From: Spirosoma montaniterrae
GTDB lineage: Bacteria > Bacteroidota > Bacteroidia > Cytophagales > Spirosomataceae
Assembly (NCBI RefSeq): GCF_001988955.1
Contig: NZ_CP014263.1
Coordinates: forward strand, 2,418,001 to 2,482,000
DNA: 64,000 bases
Direction: 5' to 3'
Shown here: piece after piece, positions 58,229-64,000 of the stretch
How the letters are laid out: every line of letters starts with the position of its first letter
Numbering within the stretch: position 1 is the first letter of the stretch
Notes under the pieces: model-generated
What the model was told of the DNA's origin: nothing
What the model saw: the letters and a program-made list of their open reading frames with translations, nothing else
The model's database searches: none
Translations under genes and position numbers: made by a program

Positions 58229-58816
58229 ATGAATACTATGAAACGAACCAAATTTTTCCAAGCCTGTCTGACGGCCAGTATACTACTGGCCACTCCTTTT
58301 CGATCACTGGCCCACACCGTGCGGACGCTTAGGGTCTCGAAAGGCTTTAAAGTGGATGCGGGTAAAGACCGCTTCGACAAACCCATTTCGCTTTTGGAGG
58401 GAGATACTTTCTCAACTAAAGTGTCGACGAAGGACACCGACGGGGACCTTTATATGTTTGAATCGATTCGGGTTAAAGAAGGTGGTCCCTCACATCACGT
58501 TCATTTCGAGCAAGATGAATGGTGGTATGTATTACAAGGTCAGTTTCTGATTAAAGTAGGAGACGAGATTCACCAGGCAAAAGCGGGCGACAGCGTGTTC
58601 GGCCCCCGGAACATACCCCATAGCTTTGCTAAGGTGGGTGAAGGCGAAGGACGCCTGCTGATGTTTTTTCAGCCAGCGGGCAAAATGGAAGAATTCTTCA
58701 CAAAACTTAGTGAAGGCGTGTCCAAAAACATGACTGAACCGGAACAGGATGCATTCCGAGAAGCACATGGGTTCAAGCGGGTCGGCCCACCTATCAAAAA
58801 TTTTAAGAAGTGGTAA
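58229..58816 (+). CDS. Exported cupin-domain protein
   Basis: 195 residues. [30 protein letters not shown] is a signal peptide (a second ATG at 58238 gives MKRTKF). The mature part contains the two cupin motifs: [27 protein letters not shown] (HHxH...E) and [32 protein letters not shown] (PxxxPH). The metal ligands His, His, Glu and His are present, so a metal-dependent oxygenase or isomerase role in the periplasm is possible; the substrate is unknown. There is no clear promoter match. Confidence 0.85.
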   Translation: MNTMKRTKFFQACLTASILLATPFRSLAHTVRTLRVSKGFKVDAGKDRFDKPISLLEGDTFSTKVSTKDTDGDLYMFESIRVKEGGPSHHVHFEQDEWWYVLQGQFLIKVGDEIHQAKAGDSVFGPRNIPHSFAKVGEGEGRLLMFFQPAGKMEEFFTKLSEGVSKNMTEPEQDAFREAHGFKRVGPPIKNFKKW

Positions 58817-58938
58817 ACAGGGTGGGCAGTGCTGGATAGCTGCGGCTACTTTTCATCTGTTGAAACCAGTCACCCCTCATAGCCGTTGTGCTATGGCAAC
58901 GACTTGACCGTTGCTCACAACACAAACCCAATAAAACC

Positions 58939-59361
58939 ATGCAGATTAAACGCAACGCCACCGCCAACTGGACTGGCTCGGGCAAAGACGGTAAAGGAAC
59001 CATCACCACGGCCAGCACCGTACTGAACCAAACGCAGTACTCGTTCAACACCCGCTTTGCCGACGGCGTAGGCACCAACCCCGAAGAACTAATTGCCGCT
59101 GCTCACGCGGGCTGCTTTGCCATGAAGTTGGCGTTCAACCTGCAAGGGGCCGGTTTCACACCCGACTCACTCGACGCCCAGGCCACCGTTACGCTCGACA
59201 CCGACAGCGGCTCGGTTACGGCCTCGCACATTGTGCTGAAAGCCAGCATCCCCAACATCGACAAAGCCAAATTTGACGAACTGGTAGCCGACGCCGAAGC
59301 CAACTGCCCCATCTCCAAATTGCTGAACGCGCAGATTAGCGTTGACGCTACGCTGGCGTAG
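58939..59361 (+). CDS. osmC: OsmC family peroxiredoxin
   Basis: 140 residues from [62 protein letters not shown] carries the first catalytic Cys (CFAM) and [12 protein letters not shown] the second (CPxS), as in E. coli OsmC, with the same length. It reduces organic hydroperoxides with the two Cys. The frame is open 17 codons upstream of the chosen ATG, but the family's N terminus is this one. Organic peroxide stress control is likely but no regulator is nearby. Confidence 0.95.
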   Translation: MQIKRNATANWTGSGKDGKGTITTASTVLNQTQYSFNTRFADGVGTNPEELIAAAHAGCFAMKLAFNLQGAGFTPDSLDAQATVTLDTDSGSVTASHIVLKASIPNIDKAKFDELVADAEANCPISKLLNAQISVDATLA

Positions 59362-59379
59362 GGAACAGTCTTAAACTGT

Positions 59380-59468
59380 GATTCGTCGGATTATACTGAT
59401 TTACTGTGATTCCGCCTTCGGCAATGAATTTATAGAAATCAGAGTCGGTCAGCCAAATCCGACGAATC
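59380..59468. repeat. Family E hairpin between convergent osmC and GSIII genes
   Basis: GATTCGTCGGATT (59380-59392) is a perfect 13-bp inverse of AATCCGACGAATC (59456-59468), with additional ACTGATTT / AAATCAGA-like pairing inside. It may act as a bidirectional stop for the convergent pair; there is no T-run. Confidence 0.9.
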
Positions 59469-59474
59469 TGAGTC

Positions 59475-61664
59475 CTACTTCACAAACAACAACTCGCGGT
59501 ACTTGATTAGCGGCCAGTCTTCGTCGTCAACGATTTGCTCAAGTTTATCGACCTCATAACGAATTATGTCGAAATGGTCTTTCACGTCGGTTGCGTAGAG
59601 CCGGGCGCGGTCGGCAGTATCTTCCACGTTGTTGGCTCGTTTGCGGGCTTCGATCATCGACTCGGTTTGCCGCTTGATCACAATGACCCGGCTCGAAATT
59701 TCGCGCAGAATATCTTTAATCGGCTCGGCTTCGGCAATCATACCTAATTCAACCAGATTACGGGCCGTTTGCGAGAGTTTATGCTGGTACTTCAGGGCCG
59801 TTGAAACCACGTGATTCATGGCTAAGTCGCCCATCACCCGCGACTCAATCTGCACGGTTTTGATATATTTCTCCAATTCAATTTCATACCGCGATTCAAC
59901 TTCGGCATGGCTCATGACACCTGTTCGCTCAAACAGGGCCAGCGATTCGGGCTGTACGTACACAGCCAGCGCATCGGGCGATGACTTGATGTTCGACAGG
60001 CCGCGCCGGGCCGCTTCTTCTACCCATTCGTCTGAGTAGCCGTTGCCTTCAAACAGAATCCGCTTTGCCTGGGCGTAGTACTCTTTCAGGATGTCGACAA
60101 TGGCGAGTTCTTTCTTCTCGCCCCGCGCCAGGCGGTTGTCGAGATCGGTTTTGAACTGATTGAGTTGGTTTGCCACAATGGTGTTCAGCACGGTCATGGT
60201 TGAGGCCGAGTTGGCCGAACTGCCCACTGCCCGGAACTCGAATTTGTTGCCCGTGAAGGCAAACGGCGAGGTGCGGTTGCGGTCGGTATTGTCGCGCATC
60301 AGGCTCGGAATGCGCGTTAGGCCGAGTTTGTAATACACGTTGTCGCCTTTGTTAAGCAGGATTTCGCTCTTGGTTTCCAGGTCGCCTAATGCCTTCGTTA
60401 GTGTATCGCCCAGAAAAATCGACATAATAGCAGGCGGAGCTTCGTTGGCCCCCAGCCGATACTCGTTCCCTGCCGAGGCAATGCTGGCCCGCAACAAATC
60501 GGCGTTGTCGTGAACGGCTTTCACGACATTCACCAAAAACGTCAGAAAACGCAGATTTTCTTTGGGTTTGGTGGTCGGGGCCAGCAGATTGACGCCCGTA
60601 TTAGTGCCCATGCTCCAGTTGTTGTGCTTACCGGAGCCGTTGATACCCGCAAACGGCTTCTCGTGGAAGAGTACTTTCAGGTTATGCCGCTCGGCAATTT
60701 TCTCCATCAAATCCATCAGCAGGGCGTTGTGGTCGATAGCGAGGTTCACCTCTTCAAACGTCGGCGCGACTTCAAACTGCCCCGGTGCCACTTCGTTGTG
60801 CCGCGTTCGGACGGGCATACCGAGTTTCATGGACTCGAATTCGAAATCGACCATGAACGCATTGACGCGGGGCGGAATGGAGCCAAAATAATGGTCTTCG
60901 AGTTGCTGCCCCCGCGCAGGCTGATGCCCGAACACGGTGCGACCCGCCAGCACCAGATCGGGCCGGGCGTAGAACAGGGCGCGGTCCACCACAAAATACT
61001 CCTGCTCCGGGCCGAGTGTGGGCGTCACTTTCGTGATGCTCCGGTCGAAGAACTGGCATACCGACGTAGCAGCCCGGTCGAGCGCGTTGAGCGACTTCAG
61101 CAGGGGCGTTTTATAATCGAGAGCCTCACCGGTGTAGCTGATGAATACAGACGGTATGCAGAGCGTTTTGCCGCCCGCGCCGTTATCCATCAGAAATGCG
61201 GGCGACGAAGGGTCCCAGCCAGTGTAGCCGCGAGCCTCGAAGGTATTCCGCAGCCCCCCGCTCGGAAACGACGATGCGTCGGGTTCCTGCTGCACGAGTG
61301 CGCTGCCTTTGAACTTCTCCATTGCCTTGCCATCGGACGTAATGTCGAAGAAGGCGTCGTGTTTTTCGGCGGTTTCGCCCGTCAGTGGCTGAAACCAGTG
61401 GGTGTAGTGCGTGGCCCCTTTCGAGGTCGCCCACGACTTCATGGCCCCGGCTACCTCATCGGCGATGCTGCGGTCGATGGTGCCGTTGGTCTGAATGGCT
61501 TCTGTAACTTTTATGTAGGCTTCGGGCGAAAGTAAGGCCCGCATTACTTCGTTGTTGAACGTATTGGAGCCAAAAAAATCGGCAACTCGGTCGGCGGGGG
61601 CAGCAACGGCAACGGCCTGACGGCTTTGGGCAATTTCAAGAGCTTTGAATCGAAACTTCGACAT
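59475..61664 (-). CDS. glnN: Glutamine synthetase type III
   Basis: 729 residues, the GSIII length. GATHYTHWFQPLTGETAEKHDAFF, LGPEQEYFVVDRALF, HNEVAPGQFEVAPTFEEVNLAIDHNALLMDLMEKIAERH, LFHEKPFAGINGSGKHNNWSMGTNTG and RNRTSPFAFTGNKFEFRAVGSSANSA are the characteristic active-site blocks of this large isoform. It makes glutamine from glutamate, ammonia and ATP. A type II enzyme lies directly upstream (61785-62813), so the cell has both in one locus. The promoter TATGTTTG (61703-61710) has a TTTG 18 bp upstream inside the terminator of the preceding gene. Confidence 0.96.
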   Translation of the reverse strand: MSKFRFKALEIAQSRQAVAVAAPADRVADFFGSNTFNNEVMRALLSPEAYIKVTEAIQTNGTIDRSIADEVAGAMKSWATSKGATHYTHWFQPLTGETAEKHDAFFDITSDGKAMEKFKGSALVQQEPDASSFPSGGLRNTFEARGYTGWDPSSPAFLMDNGAGGKTLCIPSVFISYTGEALDYKTPLLKSLNALDRAATSVCQFFDRSITKVTPTLGPEQEYFVVDRALFYARPDLVLAGRTVFGHQPARGQQLEDHYFGSIPPRVNAFMVDFEFESMKLGMPVRTRHNEVAPGQFEVAPTFEEVNLAIDHNALLMDLMEKIAERHNLKVLFHEKPFAGINGSGKHNNWSMGTNTGVNLLAPTTKPKENLRFLTFLVNVVKAVHDNADLLRASIASAGNEYRLGANEAPPAIMSIFLGDTLTKALGDLETKSEILLNKGDNVYYKLGLTRIPSLMRDNTDRNRTSPFAFTGNKFEFRAVGSSANSASTMTVLNTIVANQLNQFKTDLDNRLARGEKKELAIVDILKEYYAQAKRILFEGNGYSDEWVEEAARRGLSNIKSSPDALAVYVQPESLALFERTGVMSHAEVESRYEIELEKYIKTVQIESRVMGDLAMNHVVSTALKYQHKLSQTARNLVELGMIAEAEPIKDILREISSRVIVIKRQTESMIEARKRANNVEDTADRARLYATDVKDHFDIIRYEVDKLEQIVDDEDWPLIKYRELLFVK

Positions 61665-61702
61665 AACAACAAGTTAGGTGGTTTGGGAATGAAATGGTTA
61701 CT

Positions 61703-61710
61703 CAAACATA
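61703..61710 (-). promoter_or_regulatory. Promoter of glnN (-7 with a -33 TTTG)
   Basis: TATGTTTG on the minus strand, with TTTG 18 bp farther upstream at the edge of the terminator at 61730-61761: a full two-part Bacteroidota promoter. Confidence 0.65.
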
Positions 61711-61729
61711 CGTGCCAGCCGGGACAAAC

Positions 61730-61761
61730 AAAAAACCGCCCCCTTTCGAGAGCGGTTTTTT
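61730..61761. terminator. Terminator after the type II glutamine synthetase gene
   Basis: AAAAACCGC (61731-61739) pairs with GCGGTTTTT (61752-61760); the loop is CCCCTTTCGAGA. Flanking A and T runs make it a bidirectional intrinsic terminator; on the minus strand it ends the 61785-62813 transcript. Confidence 0.85.
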
Positions 61762-61784
61762 ATATTCTATTTACAGTATACGCC

Positions 61785-62813
61785 TTACGCGGCTACTAAC
61801 TCGCTGGCTGATTTCACGGTTTTGATAATCCGGGCCGCTACTTTGTACGGATCGGCAGCCGAGTTGGGCCGACGGTCTTCGAGCCAGCCTTTCCAGCCGC
61901 GCTCTACCGTAGCAATAGGAATACGAATCGACGCGCCCCGGTCCGAAATACCATACGAGAACTGGTCGATTGACTGGGTTTCATGCTTTCCGGTCAGACG
62001 GAGGTGGTTGTCGGCACCGTAAACGGCGATGTGTTCTTTCACTACCGGCGCAAATGACTGACAGATAGCGTCGTACACGTCTTTGCTGCCTGCCGTGCGG
62101 AGGGCCGTATTCGAGAAGTTGGCGTGCATGCCCGAACCGTTCCAGTCGGCATCGACGCCGAGCGGCTTGCAGTGCCAGTTGATGGCAACGTCGTAGCTTT
62201 CGCCGATGCGCTCCAGCAGGTAGCGGGCCACCCAAATCTGATCGCCGGCTTCCTGAGCACCTTTGGCAAAAATCTGGAATTCCCATTGGCCGGGAGCTAC
62301 TTCGGCATTGATACCTTCTACGTTCAGACCGGCATCGAGACACACGTCGAGGTGTTCTTCGATGATGTTACGGCCAAACGCATTTTTCGCCCCTACCGAG
62401 CAGTAGTAAGGTCCTTGCGGAGCCGGTTCGCCTTCGGCAGGGAAGCCCAGCGGCTTGTTGGTTTCGGGGTCCCAGAGGAAGTATTCCTGCTCAAAACCGA
62501 ACCAGAAGTCATTATCGTCATCGTCGATGGTAGCGCGGCCATTGGTCTCGTGGGGTGTTCCGTCGGCGTTCAACACTTCGCACATAACTAAGTAGCCATT
62601 TTTACGCTGCGGATCAGGGCAGATAAAAACCGGCTTCAACAGACAGTCTGACGAGCCGCCCGGTGCCTGCTCGGTCGATGAGCCATCAAACGACCACATC
62701 GGGCAATCTTCGAGTTTGCCAGAGAAATCGCCTTCAATCTTAGTTTTGGAACGCAGACTTTGGGTGGGCTTGTAGCCATCGAGCCAAATGTACTCTAACT
62801 TCGACTTTGCCAT
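61785..62813 (-). CDS. glnA: Glutamine synthetase type II (eukaryote-like)
   Basis: 342 residues from MAKSKLEYIWLDGYKPTQ. WSFDGSSTEQAPGGSSDC, GFEQEYFLWDPETNKPLGFP, GQWEFQIFAKGA and VDADWNGSGMHANFSN are the GSII blocks; the length is shorter than GSI and there is no adenylylation loop. It is expected to be the main ammonia-assimilating enzyme; GSIII follows. The frame is open 17 codons upstream of the ATG at 62813, with no conserved residues. The promoter TATATTTG is at 62862-62869. Confidence 0.95.
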   Translation of the reverse strand: MAKSKLEYIWLDGYKPTQSLRSKTKIEGDFSGKLEDCPMWSFDGSSTEQAPGGSSDCLLKPVFICPDPQRKNGYLVMCEVLNADGTPHETNGRATIDDDDNDFWFGFEQEYFLWDPETNKPLGFPAEGEPAPQGPYYCSVGAKNAFGRNIIEEHLDVCLDAGLNVEGINAEVAPGQWEFQIFAKGAQEAGDQIWVARYLLERIGESYDVAINWHCKPLGVDADWNGSGMHANFSNTALRTAGSKDVYDAICQSFAPVVKEHIAVYGADNHLRLTGKHETQSIDQFSYGISDRGASIRIPIATVERGWKGWLEDRRPNSAADPYKVAARIIKTVKSASELVAA

Positions 62814-62861
62814 AATTACTGGTGGATTGAATTGGAATTGGGTTTTGTTCAATATGATTGA

Positions 62862-62869
62862 CAAATATA
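62862..62869 (-). promoter_or_regulatory. -7 element of the type II glutamine synthetase gene
   Basis: TATATTTG on the minus strand, 48 bp before the start at 62813. Confidence 0.5.
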
Positions 62870-63177
62870 TAGAGTGTTTGGCATAACATTAAAAGGTGTT
62901 TTAGGGTTTTAACCATATTTTTAATGGTTTTTACGGAAATGTTATAATAAAAATTTGCTTAGTGCATAATTCCACAATATTACCAGTATGTTATCCGCTA
63001 ATTAATTTATTCGACTGATTCGCCAGTCAAATACCTATCTTATGGCCACATTGGTTTAAAACAAAACAGAAATCGCGCCAATCAATACATTAATTGACGA
63101 AAACAATTGTTTCATGCGAATCAGGTCTGCGTGCCGAGTCGGGCAAGTGTAGCGGAACCCGTAGCCCCGTTTTTTTG

Positions 63178-63185
63178 TACTTTTG
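63178..63185 (+). promoter_or_regulatory. -7 element of mtaB
   Basis: TACTTTTG, exact consensus, 18 bp before the GTG at 63204. Confidence 0.6.
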
Positions 63186-63203
63186 CAGGATATTTGCCTG
63201 ATC

Positions 63204-64000
63204 GTGAAAAAAGTAGCTTTCTATACACTCGGCTGTAAACTGAACTTTTCCGAAACGTCGACCCTTGCCCGCCTGATGGAGCAGCAGGGCTACGAGCGCG
63301 TGGAGTTCAACCAGCAGCCCGATATTTTTATCATCAACACCTGCTCTGTGACCGACAACGCCGACAAAAAATGCCGGAAAATTGTTCGGGAAGCGCAGAA
63401 GATTAATCCCGATGGCTACGTAGCCATTCTGGGTTGTTATGCCCAACTGAAGCCGCAGGAAATTGCGGAGATTCCGGGCGTTGATGCGGTGTTGGGAGCC
63501 GCCGAAAAATTCCGGCTGCACGAGTTGATGCCAACGTTCGAGAAAGTGCCGACCGGCCAGCCCGCGCAGGTGTTCAACTCGCCCATCGAACACGCCATTG
63601 ATTATCACGCCAGCTACTCGCTTAACGACCGCACCCGCACGTTCCTGAAAGTGCAGGACGGCTGCGATTACCCCTGTGCCTATTGTACAATTCCGCTGGC
63701 TCGGGGCAAAAGCCGTTCCGATACGGTTGCCAACGTCGTGGCAGCCGCCCGCGAAATTGCAGCTCGTGGGCGGTCCGCCGGTGCGGTAAAGGAAATTGTA
63801 CTCACGGGCGTTAACATTGGCGATTTTGGCCTGATTAATGGCGAAAGACAGGAAACGTTTTTTGACCTGATTCGGGCTTTAGACGACGTACAGGGCATTG
63901 AACGGTTCCGCATTTCGAGCATTGAGCCAAATTTGCTCACCGACGAAATCATTGCCTTTGTGGCGCAATCGAAGCGATTTGTGCCGCATTTTCATGTGCC
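63204..64000 (+). CDS. mtaB: tRNA threonylcarbamoyladenosine methylthiotransferase, 5' part (3' end outside window)
   Basis: 265 residues are visible and the frame is open to the end of the window. The N-terminal UPF0004 domain has YTLGCKLNFSE, NTCSVTDNADKKCRK and LGCYAQL (three Cys for the auxiliary 4Fe-4S cluster). The radical-SAM motif is DGCDYPCAYCTIPLARGKSRS (CxxxCxxC, about 154-162). The KLN after the first Cys and the TGVNIGDF block are typical of MtaB rather than MiaB. It makes ms2t6A at tRNA position 37. The start is GTG; no in-frame ATG lies upstream, and a promoter is 18 bp away. Confidence 0.93.
   Translation, partial: MKKVAFYTLGCKLNFSETSTLARLMEQQGYERVEFNQQPDIFIINTCSVTDNADKKCRKIVREAQKINPDGYVAILGCYAQLKPQEIAEIPGVDAVLGAAEKFRLHELMPTFEKVPTGQPAQVFNSPIEHAIDYHASYSLNDRTRTFLKVQDGCDYPCAYCTIPLARGKSRSDTVANVVAAAREIAARGRSAGAVKEIVLTGVNIGDFGLINGERQETFFDLIRALDDVQGIERFRISSIEPNLLTDEIIAFVAQSKRFVPHFHV

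Larger units (their letters stand above)
62814..63203. other. AT-rich divergent regulatory region between glnA and mtaB
   Basis: 390 bp without a gene. It holds the glnA promoter (62862-62869), a small AACCAT...ATGGTT hairpin near 62911-62930 and the mtaB promoter (63178-63185). No recognisable nitrogen-regulator site is seen. Confidence 0.5.

Noticed and set aside
60510-61535. Open frame of 341 codons antisense to glnN
   Set aside because: The opposite strand encodes complete GSIII with all active-site blocks; the antisense product is Arg/His-rich with no motif and is a mirror of GC-rich codons.

Overview
The window looks like part of the chromosome of a Bacteroidota bacterium, most likely a Cytophagales member of the Spirosoma/Fibrella type. 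The evidence is the gene families (DUF2027-Smr, DUF4403, DUF2490, DUF3667, PrmC, TrpB2, GSIII plus GSII), the many start-proximal promoters matching the Bacteroidota TAnnTTTG -7 element, the scarcity of Shine-Dalgarno sites, and a moderately GC-rich coding sequence broken by AT-richer islands. The two end genes are cut by the window: an outer-membrane protein at the left and mtaB at the right. There are about 57 protein genes and one stable RNA, rnpB. I found no tRNA, 16S/23S rRNA or CRISPR array.

Layout. 1-2.5 kb: end of an outer-membrane protein, then a HaeII-like restriction-modification pair. 2.5-13.4 kb: housekeeping and metabolism (alpha/beta hydrolase, acyl-CoA synthetase, MsrB, MoxR ATPase, four-helix-bundle protein, PrmC, RibD, NagA, AroA, PhyH-type dioxygenase). 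13.4-15.7 kb: an orphan VapB-like antitoxin overlapped by a second restriction-modification system. 15.9-19.4 kb: rnpB, a DUF4403 lipoprotein and TrpB2. 19.4-21.8 kb: an accessory pocket with an orphan DUF433 antitoxin, structured repeats, an AT-rich secreted protein, an attC-like hairpin and a truncated Rpn-type transposase. 21.8-39.1 kb: DUF2027-Smr protein, Pif1-like helicase with HRDC, transsulfuration enzyme, FMN reductase, two multi-PAS histidine kinases around a cysteine desulfurase and an MscS channel, an enolase-superfamily dehydratase, DUF2490 and a large TPR protein. 39.2-41.8 kb: an overlapping minus-strand unit of an OLD-like ATPase, a small TOPRIM-like protein and an epimerase. 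42-50.4 kb: MetG, a beta-barrel protein, an ABC exporter, DUF3667, a CorC/HlyC protein and a NUDIX hydrolase. 50.5-58 kb: a secreted protein, CoaD, PepT, a MazG-like protein, a VWA/MoxR pair with an acidic partner, and an M28 peptidase. 58.2-64 kb: cupin, OsmC, GSIII, GSII, MtaB.

The most unusual feature is not one gene but several families of dispersed palindromic repeats. Family A is a CACAGAGATGCACAGAG type, B a TGATGAGTGATGAACGATAAG type, C a GTTGTAAAGTTATAGGG type, D a CGCAGAGAGAACAGAG type and E a GATTCGTCGGATT type. They sit between genes, in 5' leaders between promoter and start codon, and inside functional sequences. One B copy forms a perfect 40-bp stem at the P12 position of RNase P RNA. 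B-type sequence is in frame inside aroA. One A copy encodes most of the signal peptide of the DUF4403 lipoprotein. A separate 15-bp coding repeat (ESTPG) occurs as six perfect copies in nagA, with degenerate relatives in three other genes.

The best candidate for an undescribed system with a biochemical role is the ATPase/TOPRIM pair at 40248-41844, which resembles a split OLD/PARIS-type defence module. The attC-like pocket at 19.9-21.3 kb is a second candidate, at lower confidence. All functional names rest on motif recognition by eye, with no database search.
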